Positions 32,461-41,359 of a DNA stretch of 64,000 nucleotides are shown here, piece by piece. The stretch comes from Actinoplanes auranticolor (lineage in GTDB: Bacteria > Actinomycetota > Actinomycetes > Mycobacteriales > Micromonosporaceae). Each line of letters starts with the position of its first letter. Positions within the stretch are counted from its first letter, which is position 1. Made by a program: the position numbers and the translations under genes. The notes under the pieces were generated by a model. The model was not told the DNA's origin, did not search any database, and saw only the letters and a list, made by a program, of their open reading frames with translations. The DNA lies in the NCBI RefSeq assembly GCF_018332655.1, contig NZ_BOQL01000043.1, positions 1-64,000 of the forward strand. Reading direction: 5' to 3'.

Positions 32461-33390
32461 ATGACTGACGTCGTGGCGGCGAAATCTGGATTGCAGTGGG
32501 CCATCGAGGCCGATGGCCACCGAGCCGTGATCGTGGAGGTCGGTGGCGTGCTGCGCCATTACTCCGCGGGCGGGCGGGAGGTCCTGGACGGCTTCGGCCC
32601 GGACGAGATCTCACCGGCATCGGCCGGGCAGATCCTGGCCCCCTGGCCCAACCGGATCCGCGACGGGCACTACACCTTCGAGGACACCGCCTACCAGCTG
32701 TCGCTGACCGAGCCGGATCGGCACAACGCCATCCACGGGCTGACCAACTGGTCCCGGTGGAAGCTCGCCGATCAGACGGGTGACTCGGTGACGGTGGAGT
32801 TCGACCTGCCGCCGCAGATCGGCTACCCGTGGGCGCTGACCCTGCGTACCCGGTGGAGCGTCTCGGCCGACGGGCTGCGCTCGGAGCAGGAGGTCGTCAA
32901 CACCAGCGACCAGAACGCGCCCTGGGGCTTCTCCGTGCACCCGTACCTGCAGCTGCCCGGCGTCGCGGTCGACGACATCCTGCTGCACGTGCCCGGCCGC
33001 AGCCGGGTCCTGGCCGACGCCCGGCTGCTGCCGATCGGCGCGGTCAAGGTGGCCGGCACCGAGTACGACTACACCGAGCCCCGCCGGGTGGGGGCGGCCG
33101 TGCTGGACACCACCTGGGGCGATCTGGACCGGCGGCCGGACGGTGGTTCCGCGGTGACCATCGCCGCGCCCGACGGCTCGCAGTCCGTCACGGTCTGGGG
33201 CGACGAGAACTTCCACTGGTGGCAGGTCTTCACCGGGGACACGCTGACCGGTGAGCGGTTCCGCCGGTCGCTGGCGATCGAGCCGATGACCTGCCCGCCG
33301 GACGCGTTCCGCTCCGGCCGCGACCTGATCGTGCTGGCCCCGGAGCAGACCTGGCGGGCCAGCTGGGGTGTGCGGCCCTCGGCGGCCTGA
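32461..33390 (+). CDS. Aldose 1-epimerase family protein
   Basis: 309 residues. Galactose mutarotase fold, with catalytic-site blocks PWPNRIRDGHY, HNAIHGLTNW (His) and FSVHPYL (His), and the C-terminal Glu in the RRSLAIEPMT block. It interconverts alpha and beta anomers of aldohexoses. It starts 10 bases after the MFS stop and ends 2 bases before the nitroreductase ATG, so the pdxH-to-nitroreductase genes look like one operon. Confidence 0.9.
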   Translation: MTDVVAAKSGLQWAIEADGHRAVIVEVGGVLRHYSAGGREVLDGFGPDEISPASAGQILAPWPNRIRDGHYTFEDTAYQLSLTEPDRHNAIHGLTNWSRWKLADQTGDSVTVEFDLPPQIGYPWALTLRTRWSVSADGLRSEQEVVNTSDQNAPWGFSVHPYLQLPGVAVDDILLHVPGRSRVLADARLLPIGAVKVAGTEYDYTEPRRVGAAVLDTTWGDLDRRPDGGSAVTIAAPDGSQSVTVWGDENFHWWQVFTGDTLTGERFRRSLAIEPMTCPPDAFRSGRDLIVLAPEQTWRASWGVRPSAA

Positions 33391-33392
33391 GC

Positions 33393-34043
33393 ATGGAGTT
33401 CGACGAGGTCCTGCGCCGGCGCCGGATGGTCCGCACGTACGACAAGGACCGCCCGGTGCCGCCGGAGATCGTCGACAAGCTGATCCGGCACGCGCTGCGG
33501 GCGCCGTCGGCCGGTTTCTCCCAGGGCTGGGGCTTCCTGGTGCTGAGCGAGCCGGCGGACCGTGAGCTCTACTGGTCGGTGACCGCGCCGCGCGGCGACA
33601 CCCCGGCGGAGCAGGCCGCGGCCGGCTCCTGGCTCGACCGGATGCGCTCGGCGCCGCTGATCATTGTGGCGCTCTCCAACAAGTCGGTCTACCTGGAGCG
33701 TTACGCGCAGCCCGACAAGGGCTGGACCGATCGGGACGAGAACCGCTGGCCGGTGCCGTACTGGGACATCGACACCGGCTTCGCCGCCCTGCTCATCCAC
33801 CTGACCGCGGTGAACGAGGAGCTGGGCTCGCTGTTCTTCGGGGTACCGGCCGACCGGGTCGGGGCATTCCGGGACGCATTCGGCGTTCCGGACGAGTTCG
33901 TGCCGGTGGGTGCGCTGACGATCGGCTATCCGGCACCCGACAAGAGGTCACCGTCACTACGCCGCGGGCACCGCCCGGTGGACGAGGTGGTGCATCATGG
34001 CCGATGGACCGCGATCGGTGGGCCGTCCGCGAGCGGAACCTGA
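33393..34043 (+). CDS. Nitroreductase family protein
   Basis: 216 residues. FMN-binding elements RRRRMVRTYD near the start and RAPSAGFSQGWGFLVL, then a Trp-rich middle (ENRWPVPYWDIDTGFAALLIHL) and VGALTIGYPAP near the end. The PVPYWDID block suggests the F420/coenzyme or BluB-like side group of nitroreductases; the substrate is not assignable. It is the last gene of the probable pdxH operon. Confidence 0.88.
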   Translation: MEFDEVLRRRRMVRTYDKDRPVPPEIVDKLIRHALRAPSAGFSQGWGFLVLSEPADRELYWSVTAPRGDTPAEQAAAGSWLDRMRSAPLIIVALSNKSVYLERYAQPDKGWTDRDENRWPVPYWDIDTGFAALLIHLTAVNEELGSLFFGVPADRVGAFRDAFGVPDEFVPVGALTIGYPAPDKRSPSLRRGHRPVDEVVHHGRWTAIGGPSASGT

Positions 34044-34076
34044 CAACCGGTGACGACGCCGGGACGCGGACCGGCC

Positions 34077-34106
34077 GCTAGGCTGGCGGCTCGCTAGGCT
34101 GGCAGG
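34077..34106. repeat. Tandem 11-bp repeat in an upstream region
   Basis: GCTAGGCTGGC occurs twice (34077-34087 and 34093-34103), 16 bases apart, in the 123-bp gap before the ParB-like gene. TAGGCT fits an actinobacterial -10 element, so these could be duplicate promoters. Confidence 0.35.
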
Positions 34107-34166
34107 CGAAGCTGCCCACCGGGGCGGGCCGGACGTGCGCGAGGGACCGGAGGGGAGCGTGCCGTC

Positions 34167-34463
34167 GTGATCTTCAAAGCGGTACGGGACGGAGCGCCGT
34201 ACCCCGACCATCACACGACACTCAAGAGATGGGCCGAGATCCCGCCCCGCCCGATCAGGCTGGCCGATCTCATCACCACCAAGCGTGAGCTGGCCCTGGA
34301 CAAGCTGCTCGCCGAGGACTCGACGTTCTACGGCGACCTGTTCCCGCACGTGGTCGAGTGGCACGGCGGCCTCTATCTGGAGGACGGCCTGCACCGCGCG
34401 CTGCGAGCGGCGCTGCAGCAGCGCAACCAGATCCACGCGAGAGTGCTCGTCATCGACAACTAA
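34167..34463 (+). CDS. Conserved actinobacterial ParB/VapB-like small protein
   Basis: 98 residues from GTG 34167 with GGAGGGGAG upstream. MIFKAVRDGAPYPDH, IPPRPIRLADLITTKR and LYLEDGLHRALRAALQ form a well-ordered pattern I associate with a widespread single-copy actinobacterial family, sometimes labelled VapB-type antitoxin. The EDGLHRALRA block resembles the DGxHR motif of ParB/sulfiredoxin folds. No VapC toxin or partner gene is adjacent, so the antitoxin label is doubtful and the function unknown. Confidence 0.75.
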   Translation: MIFKAVRDGAPYPDHHTTLKRWAEIPPRPIRLADLITTKRELALDKLLAEDSTFYGDLFPHVVEWHGGLYLEDGLHRALRAALQQRNQIHARVLVIDN

Positions 34464-34482
34464 CACCGCTAGTTTATGGGGT

Positions 34483-35655
34483 ATGGCCGTCGTCTCCCCG
34501 CTCGATCTGCTCGACCTGGACGCTCTGCTGACCGACGAGGAGCGCGACGTCCGCGCGCTCGCCCGCCGGGTCGTCGACGACCGGGTCCGTCCCTACGTCG
34601 CCGACTGGTACGAGCGCGGCGAGGTCCCCGTCCGCGATCTGTCCCTCGAATTCGGCAAGCTGGGCCTGCTCGGCATGCACCTGACCGGCTACGGCTGCGC
34701 CGGCGCGTCCGCCGTGGCGTACGGGCTGGCCTGCATGGAGCTGGAGGCCGCCGACTCGGGCGTGCGCTCGCTCGTCTCCGTGCAGGGCTCGCTGGCGATG
34801 TACGCCATCTGGAAGTACGGCAGCGAGGAGCAGAAACAGCGCTGGCTGCCGGGCATGGCCGCGGGTGAGCTGATCGGCTGCTTCGGGCTCACCGAGCCGG
34901 ACCACGGCTCCGACCCGGCGAACATGGCGACCCGGGCCCGGCGCGACGGCGACGACTGGGTGCTGACCGGCGGCAAGATGTGGATCACGAACGCCCCGGT
35001 CGCCGACGTGGCCGTGATCTGGGCCCGCACCGACGAGGGAGTGGCCGGGTTCGCCGTGCCCACCTCGACCGCCGGCTTCACGGCCCGCGAGGTCAAGCTC
35101 AAGCTGTCGCTGCGCGCCTCGGCCACCGGCGAGATCACCCTCGACGACGTGCGGGTGCCCGAGTCGGCCCGGCTGCCCACCGCGCGTGGCCTCAAAGCCC
35201 CGCTGTCCTGCCTCACCGAGGCCCGGTTCGGCATCGTCTGGGGCGCGCTGGGTGCGGCCCGCGACTGCCTGGAGACCGCCATCGCGTACGCCGGCAGCCG
35301 CGAGCAGTTCGGCCGCCCGATCGCGGGTTTCCAGCTCACCCAGGCGAAGCTGGCCGACATGACCCTCGAGCTGCAGAAGGGCTATCTGCTGGCGCTGCAC
35401 CTGGGCCGCCGGCACGACACGGTCGGGCTGCGTCCGGAGCAGGTCAGCGTGGGCAAGCTGAACAACGTCCGGGAAGCCATCAAGATCGCCCGGCAGTGCC
35501 GCACGATCCTCGGCGCCAACGGCATCAGCGGCGAGTATCCGGTGCTCCGGCACGCCAACAACCTCGAGAGTGTGCTCACGTACGAGGGAACCTCGGAGAT
35601 CCACCAGCTGGTCATCGGGCAGAAATTGACGGGGCTGAGCGCGTTCGGCGGCTGA
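34483..35655 (+). CDS. Acyl-CoA dehydrogenase, glutaryl-CoA dehydrogenase-like
   Basis: 390 residues from ATG 34483. FGLTEPDHGSDPANM (FAD/substrate loop), GGKMWITNAPVADVAVIWAR, and EQFGRPIAGFQLTQAKLADM are class markers. The catalytic base is the Glu in TYEGTSEIHQ. The TEPDHGSDP sequence is the style of glutaryl-CoA dehydrogenases, which oxidise and decarboxylate glutaryl-CoA from lysine and tryptophan breakdown. No electron-transfer or other lysine-degradation genes are close. Confidence 0.9.
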   Translation: MAVVSPLDLLDLDALLTDEERDVRALARRVVDDRVRPYVADWYERGEVPVRDLSLEFGKLGLLGMHLTGYGCAGASAVAYGLACMELEAADSGVRSLVSVQGSLAMYAIWKYGSEEQKQRWLPGMAAGELIGCFGLTEPDHGSDPANMATRARRDGDDWVLTGGKMWITNAPVADVAVIWARTDEGVAGFAVPTSTAGFTAREVKLKLSLRASATGEITLDDVRVPESARLPTARGLKAPLSCLTEARFGIVWGALGAARDCLETAIAYAGSREQFGRPIAGFQLTQAKLADMTLELQKGYLLALHLGRRHDTVGLRPEQVSVGKLNNVREAIKIARQCRTILGANGISGEYPVLRHANNLESVLTYEGTSEIHQLVIGQKLTGLSAFGG

Positions 35656-35716
35656 CCGGGTGCGAGTGTCGTACCCGGTCCGTACCGTGGGTGGCAGAAG
35701 GAGGGGGTGAGCACCG

Positions 35717-36493
35717 ATGGCCAGTTCGCGTGACGTCGACGATCCGACCCGGGAGTATCCCGAGGTCGACGACCAGGTAGCGACCCGCCCCGCACCATCC
35801 GAGCCGCAGGACCCGGTGGCGGCTCCGGCCGGGGATGCCCGGCCGGGTCTCGGCGGGTTCGCCCGCGTCGTCATCTTCACCGGCGTGGTCTTCGCGCTGA
35901 TCGTGGCCATGTGCCTCGGCCTGCGCGCGATCAACGTCCTGCCCAGCTTCGACAACCCGTTCTCCGACAAGACCACCGACCGCAGCCAGCCGGTGCTGCT
36001 GCAGTCGATGCGTGACCTGAGCCGCTACGTCGCGGCCGACGGCACCTTCCAGGTCATCGTCGACCTGCAGGAGAACAAGGAGAACATCCCCGAGTTCCTG
36101 CTCAACAAGCGCACGCTCTTCGTGGGCTCGGGCACGGTCGAGGAGTACGTCGACTTCAGCACGCTCTCCGAGGGCGCGTTGAAGGTCAACAACGCCGACA
36201 AGTCGGTCCAGATCGAGCTGCCCGCCCCGCAGCAGGGTCAGGCCGCCCTCGACATGGAGCGCAGTTACGTCGTCGCGGAGGAGCGCGGGCTGCTCAACCG
36301 CATCGGCGGCGCGTTCAGCAACGACCCCAATCAGCAGCAGCGCGTCTATCAGCTCGCCCAGCAGCGGATCACCGAGGCGGCCCGGAGCAGCGGGCTGGAT
36401 CAGCGGGCCCGGGACAACACCGAGAAGATGCTCTCCGGTCTGCTCACCAGCCTGGGCTACACCACGGTGACCGTCACCTTCGCGGCTCCCTGA
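35717..36493 (+). CDS. DUF4230 domain membrane protein
   Basis: 258 residues. Residues 1-45 are an acidic/Pro-rich cytoplasmic leader. One helix follows at about 50-72, then an extracellular DUF4230 domain: LLQSMRDLSRYVAADGTFQV, VDLQENKENIPEFLLNKRTLFVG and a helical end. The function of the family is unknown. ATG 35717 has GGAGGGGGTGAG upstream. A strong terminator follows. Confidence 0.85.
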   Translation: MASSRDVDDPTREYPEVDDQVATRPAPSEPQDPVAAPAGDARPGLGGFARVVIFTGVVFALIVAMCLGLRAINVLPSFDNPFSDKTTDRSQPVLLQSMRDLSRYVAADGTFQVIVDLQENKENIPEFLLNKRTLFVGSGTVEEYVDFSTLSEGALKVNNADKSVQIELPAPQQGQAALDMERSYVVAEERGLLNRIGGAFSNDPNQQQRVYQLAQQRITEAARSSGLDQRARDNTEKMLSGLLTSLGYTTVTVTFAAP

Positions 36494-36502
36494 CCCAAAG
36501 AG

Positions 36503-36537
36503 GCGGCGCCCCTTCCCGGCTGAGGGAGGGGCGCCGC
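36503..36537. terminator. Bidirectional terminator
   Basis: GCGGCGCCCC (36503-36512) pairs perfectly with GGGGCGCCGC (36528-36537), and an inner TCCC/GGGA extends the stem. The plus side ends in GTTTCGT. It lies between the convergent DUF4230 and PspC genes. Confidence 0.8.
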
Positions 36538-36550
36538 GTTTCGTCCGGGG

Positions 36551-36742
36551 TCACTCGTTCGGCAGCAGAACCCAGAGGATCAGATAGATCAGGAACTGCG
36601 GGCCGGGTAGCAGGCAGGACACGACGAAGATCAGCCGCATCACTGAAGAGGAGATGCCGAACCGACGGGCCAGCGCGGAACACACGCCGGCGATCCTTCG
36701 GTCGTCGCGGGGCCGGGCAAGTCGGCGGGTCACGTCACTCAC
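36551..36742 (-). CDS. PspC domain protein
   Basis: 63 residues. RLARPRDDRRIAGVCSALARRFG followed by one helix ending LILWVLLPNE is the complete PspC domain of phage-shock-type membrane-stress proteins. In actinobacteria such stand-alone PspC proteins are common and their partner is uncertain. The start ATG 36742 follows GAGTGAGTGACG with a weak Shine-Dalgarno. Confidence 0.9.
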   Translation of the reverse strand: MSDVTRRLARPRDDRRIAGVCSALARRFGISSSVMRLIFVVSCLLPGPQFLIYLILWVLLPNE

Positions 36743-36953
36743 TCCTCATCGGTGCTGGTCGCGGCCGGGCGCCGCAACCACGTTCAACGGTATGGACCAG
36801 CCGCCCCTCCGCCCTCGGTCCCGAGGTGGAGAAGGGCGCTCACATTCCCGTAAGGGCTACCCGTACCCAGTGCGGAGCCGCTGTTAACATCTGGGCAATC
36901 TCGCCCCCACACACACTCGTGCACGGGCGTCCGATGGTGGGAGGGATGTCTCG

Positions 36954-38975
36954 GTGACGCTCGCCGTGCTGTGCGGGAGCACCGGCAACGACCTCGGCCC
37001 GGGCGCGGCCCGCCGGCTCGCCGACGAGCTGACCGCGGCGCTGGCCGCGGCCGGGTCCACCACGGTTGTCCCGGTCGACGGTCTCGACGTCGCGGGCCAG
37101 CTGCGGGAGATCGCCCGGGTCGCCGCCGGGGCCGACGAGCCGCTGCTGCTCTGCGCCGACAACCTGGTCGCGCATCCGAGCCTGCTGCGCACCCTGGCGA
37201 CCGAACCGGCCGGCCGCAGTACCGCGCTGGTGGTCGCTGAGGACGGCGGCGACCTGCGCGAGGAACGCGGTCGCCTGGTTTTCGCCGCCGACGGGACGAC
37301 CCGCTTCCTGGGCGCGATCAGCATCGCCGCCGCCGACCTGCCCACCCTCGCGGCAGCGGCCGCGCAGGCGGCCGACCAGGCGGTTCATTCGTCGCCCACC
37401 GCCACCTCGGCCGAGGGCCCGGCCACCGCGACCGCGCAGCGCGACGCCATCGACGTGTTGCTGCGCGCGCTGCTGGAGGCCGGGCTGGTGCCCATCGCCA
37501 CCCGGGTACGGCTGCTGCACGCCGAACGGGTGCACACCGAGGCTGAGCTCGTCACCGCCCGGGCCGCCGTCGCCGCCGTGGACGAGGACTCCGCGTTGCT
37601 GCGGCTGGCCGTCAAGGAGAAGGACGACTTCTTCACCACGTACGCGGTGAGCACCTGGTCCCCGATCGTCACCAAGCTGTGCGCCCGGCTCGGCCTGAAC
37701 CCCAGCGGCGTCACCGCGGTGTCCGTCGCCTTCGCCGTGGCCGCCGCCCTCGCCTTCTGGGAGGGCTCGCGGCCCGCGCTGATCGCCGGGGCCGTCCTGC
37801 TCTACCTCGGCTTCGTGCTGGACTGTGTGGACGGCCAGCTGGCCCGCTACACCCGCACGTTCGGCGCGTTCGGCGGCTGGCTCGACACGATGGCCGACCG
37901 GGCGAAGGAGTATGCGGTCTACGCCGGTCTCGCCGCCGGTGCGGAGCGGGCCGGCCTGCCGTACGCGTGGCCGCTCGCGATCACCGCCATCGTGCTGCAG
38001 ACGGTCCGCCACATGACCGACACCTGGTACGGCGCCCTGCACGACGAGGCCGCCGCCCGGCAGTCCGTCGGCACCGCGGGCAACAGTGACGCCGGCGGTG
38101 GGGTGGGAGCGCGGCTGAGCCGGGCCTCGAACCGGGTCCAGGCGGACACCGGGTCGGCGGCGTACTGGCTGAAGCGGATCGTGGTCTTCCCGATCGGGGA
38201 ACGCTGGGCACTGATCGCTGTGCTGGCCGCTGTGAGCAACGGGCGGGTGGCGCTGGCCGCCGTGGTGGGCTGGGGACTGCTCGCCGCGGCGTACACCTTG
38301 GGTCTGCGATCGTTGCGTTCGCTCTCGATGCGCGTCGGTGTGCTGGACACGGTCGACACCTCGCGGCACCGCGACGACGGCCTGCTCGTCCGTACGGTCC
38401 TGAGCGCGGTGAAGGCCGGCGCCCCGCTGATCACCGCCGTGATCGCGGCGCTGGCCGCGCTGGGTCTGGTGATCGGGTCGCTGACCGGCGCGGTGCCGGA
38501 CGGCAGCGACGTTGGCATGTGGGTCTCCGGTGACCTCCGGGTGCAGCAGATCCGGGCGGGAGACGCCTCGATCTGGCTGATCGTGGCCGCCCTGCTGGTG
38601 CTCGGCGCCGGGCTGGCGGCCCGCGCCCGGCACGGCGGCCCGCTGGACTGGCTGGTCCCGGCGGGGCTGCGCGCCGCCGAGTACCTCATGATCGTCGCGG
38701 TCGCGCTGACCTGTGCCGTCCCACCACCCGTTGTTTACCTGCTGTTGTTCGTGGTGGCACTGGATCACTACGACCTGACCGCCCGGATGGAGAAGGGTGC
38801 GCCCGACGCTGCCGCGGCGAGGGCGCGGCTCGGCTGGGACGGCCGGGTCGTGGTGCTGGTGCTGAGTGCACTGGGCGGGGTCGCCACGGTCGCGGAGCTG
38901 CTGCTCGCCGTCGTCGTGGGCGGCTCGTTCCTCGCCGGCGCGGTTCGTGACTGGCGCTCCGGAGGTAAGCGATGA
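36954..38975 (+). CDS. CDP-alcohol phosphatidyltransferase with DUF5941
   Basis: 673 residues from GTG 36954. Residues 1-190 are a soluble domain like a nucleotidyltransferase fold (LAVLCGSTGNDLGPGAARRLADEL). The CDP-alcohol phosphotransferase motif D-x2-DG-x2-AR-x8-G-x3-D-x3-D begins at Asp290 (DCVDGQLAR...GGWLDTMADR). The rest is membrane-bound with about nine further helices, the DUF5941 region. It should join a CDP-activated alcohol, such as an inositol or glycerol phosphate, to a lipid or polymer acceptor. It overlaps the next gene by 4 bases, a CDP-glycerol-type polymerase, so both probably build one anionic lipid or wall polymer. Confidence 0.88.
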   Translation: MTLAVLCGSTGNDLGPGAARRLADELTAALAAAGSTTVVPVDGLDVAGQLREIARVAAGADEPLLLCADNLVAHPSLLRTLATEPAGRSTALVVAEDGGDLREERGRLVFAADGTTRFLGAISIAAADLPTLAAAAAQAADQAVHSSPTATSAEGPATATAQRDAIDVLLRALLEAGLVPIATRVRLLHAERVHTEAELVTARAAVAAVDEDSALLRLAVKEKDDFFTTYAVSTWSPIVTKLCARLGLNPSGVTAVSVAFAVAAALAFWEGSRPALIAGAVLLYLGFVLDCVDGQLARYTRTFGAFGGWLDTMADRAKEYAVYAGLAAGAERAGLPYAWPLAITAIVLQTVRHMTDTWYGALHDEAAARQSVGTAGNSDAGGGVGARLSRASNRVQADTGSAAYWLKRIVVFPIGERWALIAVLAAVSNGRVALAAVVGWGLLAAAYTLGLRSLRSLSMRVGVLDTVDTSRHRDDGLLVRTVLSAVKAGAPLITAVIAALAALGLVIGSLTGAVPDGSDVGMWVSGDLRVQQIRAGDASIWLIVAALLVLGAGLAARARHGGPLDWLVPAGLRAAEYLMIVAVALTCAVPPPVVYLLLFVVALDHYDLTARMEKGAPDAAAARARLGWDGRVVVLVLSALGGVATVAELLLAVVVGGSFLAGAVRDWRSGGKR

Positions 38976-41146
38976 CCCTGCTCAGCGTGGTCCTGCCCGT
39001 GTACAAGGTGCAGGGTTATCTGCGCCAGTGCCTGGACTCCCTGCTCGAGCAGCCGTTCACCGATTTCGAGATCGTGGCCGTCGACGACTGCTCGCCGGAC
39101 TACAGCGGCGAGATCCTGGCCGAGTACGCCGCTCGTGACGCCCGGGTCAAGGTCGTCACCGCGCCGGAGAACCTCGGCCTGGGCCGGGCCCGCAACCTCG
39201 GCCTCGATCATGCGACCGGCGAGTACGTCTGGTTCGTCGACAGCGACGACTGGCTGGCCCAGGGCGCGCTCACCGCGATCGCCGACCGGCTCGCCGACAC
39301 CGATCCCGACGTGCTGATCTTCGGTTTCGACCGGGTGCACTGGGACGGCCGAGTGGTGGTCGCCGGCGCCGCGAAGGTGCTGGCCGACGCGCCGGACACC
39401 TTCACCGTGGCGCAGTGGCCACGGATCGTCAACGTGCTGCACGTCGCGTGGAACAAGGTCGTCCGCCGGGACCTGCTGGTCAAGCTCGACTTCCGTTTCG
39501 AGCAGGGCTGGTACGAGGACGTCTCGTTCACGTACCCGGTGCTGGCCGCGGCCGAGCGGATCAGCGGTCTGCCCCGCACCTGCGTGCACTACCGGCAGCG
39601 GCGGACCGGAGCGATCACCCGGACCCTGGACGACCGGCACTTCGAGATCTTCGACCACTGGGAGCACGCGTTCGCTCTGGTGGACACCGGCGCGAAGCAC
39701 GCCGAGGTGCTGCGGCCGGCGCTCTACAAGCGGATGCTCTGGCACTACCTGAGCGTGCTGCGCAACGCCGAGCGGGTGCCGCGGGGCTCCCGCCGGCGCT
39801 TCTTCGAGCGGATCGTCGAGCACGCCCGCCGGTACCGGCCCGCCGCGGGTTACGAAGCGCCGGACGGCCTGGAGGGACTGCCGTACCGGTTCGTGGAGAA
39901 GGACGCCTTCCTGCCGTTCCGGGCCGCGGAGGCCGCCGCCCGCAAGCTCAAGAAGGCGAAGCGGTCCAAGCGGGTCTGGACCCGCCGGGCCCGCAAGCTC
40001 GTCCGCAAGGCCCGGGAGGGCGTATACCGCGGCTACTACCAGCTGCAGCTGCGGCGGCCGGTGGACGACAAGCTCGCGCTGTACGCGGCGTACTGGTATC
40101 GCGGCGTGAGCTGCAACCCCGCGGCGATCGCGGCCAAGTCCGCCGAACTGGTCCCGGACGTGCGCAACGTCTGGGTGGTCGGCGCGTCCCGGGCCGGGTC
40201 CGTGCCGCCGGGCACCGACTACGTGGTCGCCGGCTCCCGGGAGTACTACCGCCTGCTGGCCCGGGCCCGCTGGCTGGTCAACAACGTCAACTGGCCGAAC
40301 TGGGTGGTCAAGCGAGCGGGCACCACCCACGTGATGACCCATCACGGCACCCCGCTGAAGATGATGGGCATGGACCAGGCCGACCATCCGGCCGCCGCCA
40401 AGGACCAGGACTTCCGGGCCCAGATGCGCCGGGCGGACCGCTGGGACTTCAGCATCACGGCGAACGCGCACACCACGGTCGCCTGGGAGCGGGCGTACCC
40501 CTGCCGGTACGAGACGCTCGAGGTCGGCTACCCGCGCAACGACCGGCTGGCGGTGGCGACGCCGGCGGACTCGGCCGCGGTGCGCGAGCAGCTCGGCATC
40601 GCCCCCGGCGAGCGGGTCGTGCTCTACACGCCGACGCACCGCGAGTGGTTGCCACCCGGTCAGCAGGTGCTCGACATCGACGCGTTCGCCGACCGGCTGG
40701 GGCCGGACACCGTCCTGCTCGTGCGCGCCCACTACTTCCACGTGACCGCGGCTCAGCGGACCGGGGCGCGCCGGGGGCGGATCCTCGACGTGTCCGCGTA
40801 CCCGGTGGTCGAGGATCTCTATCTGGCCGCCGACGTGATGATCACCGACTACTCGTCGGCGATGTTCGACTTCGCCGTGCTGGACCGGCCGCTGGTGATC
40901 TTCGCGCCCGACTGGCCGGCCTACCGCGAGTTGCGCGGGACCTATTTCGACCTGATGGAGCTGCCGCCGGGTGCGGTCGCGACCACCTTCGCGGAACTGG
41001 TCGACATCTTCCGCAGCGGCACCTACGCGGACGCCGCGGCGGCCGGGCAGCGGGCCCGTTTCCGGGAGCGGTTCTGCTCGCTCGACGACGGCGGAGCGGC
41101 CGAACGGGTCGTGCGCCGGGTGTTACTGGCCGGTACCGGAAAGTAA
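38972..41146 (+). CDS. GT2 glycosyltransferase fused to CDP-glycerol glycerophosphotransferase
   Basis: 724 residues. Residues 1-330 are a family 2 glycosyltransferase: LSVVLPVYKVQGYLRQCLDS, VDDCSPDYS and the metal-binding VDSDDW. A basic linker (KKAKRSKRVWTRRARK) follows, then residues 385-724 form a TagB/TagF domain: MTHHGTPLKMMGMD (catalytic His), YTPTHRE and TDYSSAMFDFAVLDRPLV. The enzyme is predicted to add sugars and glycerol phosphate units to a teichoic-acid-like polymer on the cytoplasmic face. It overlaps the preceding gene by 4 bases. Confidence 0.92.
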   Translation: MTLLSVVLPVYKVQGYLRQCLDSLLEQPFTDFEIVAVDDCSPDYSGEILAEYAARDARVKVVTAPENLGLGRARNLGLDHATGEYVWFVDSDDWLAQGALTAIADRLADTDPDVLIFGFDRVHWDGRVVVAGAAKVLADAPDTFTVAQWPRIVNVLHVAWNKVVRRDLLVKLDFRFEQGWYEDVSFTYPVLAAAERISGLPRTCVHYRQRRTGAITRTLDDRHFEIFDHWEHAFALVDTGAKHAEVLRPALYKRMLWHYLSVLRNAERVPRGSRRRFFERIVEHARRYRPAAGYEAPDGLEGLPYRFVEKDAFLPFRAAEAAARKLKKAKRSKRVWTRRARKLVRKAREGVYRGYYQLQLRRPVDDKLALYAAYWYRGVSCNPAAIAAKSAELVPDVRNVWVVGASRAGSVPPGTDYVVAGSREYYRLLARARWLVNNVNWPNWVVKRAGTTHVMTHHGTPLKMMGMDQADHPAAAKDQDFRAQMRRADRWDFSITANAHTTVAWERAYPCRYETLEVGYPRNDRLAVATPADSAAVREQLGIAPGERVVLYTPTHREWLPPGQQVLDIDAFADRLGPDTVLLVRAHYFHVTAAQRTGARRGRILDVSAYPVVEDLYLAADVMITDYSSAMFDFAVLDRPLVIFAPDWPAYRELRGTYFDLMELPPGAVATTFAELVDIFRSGTYADAAAAGQRARFRERFCSLDDGGAAERVVRRVLLAGTGK

Positions 41147-41359
41147 ATCTTCCGGTCCGGTACGGCCCGGATCTCCGGCCGCGACGGCCTCCTGAACGCT
41201 GCGACCTGCACAGACGAGGTCATCGGCGGAGCCTTGCCAAGTCCCCGAATGGGTGACGATGTGGTGACTGTCGGCAAATGGCACGTTCACCCGATGGCAG
41301 GCATTGATGGGTGTAGTCACGCTAAGCCATCGTCGCAGCTCAAACGCAGGAGGTTGACG

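Noticed and set aside
34167..34463. Toxin-antitoxin system
   Set aside because: The protein resembles some entries labelled VapB, but there is no adjacent toxin gene and its sequence fits a conserved stand-alone family better.
38768..40741. Minus-strand 657-codon frame under the GT2-TagF gene
   Set aside because: The plus frame has clear catalytic motifs and a 4-base overlap with the previous gene; the minus frame has none.
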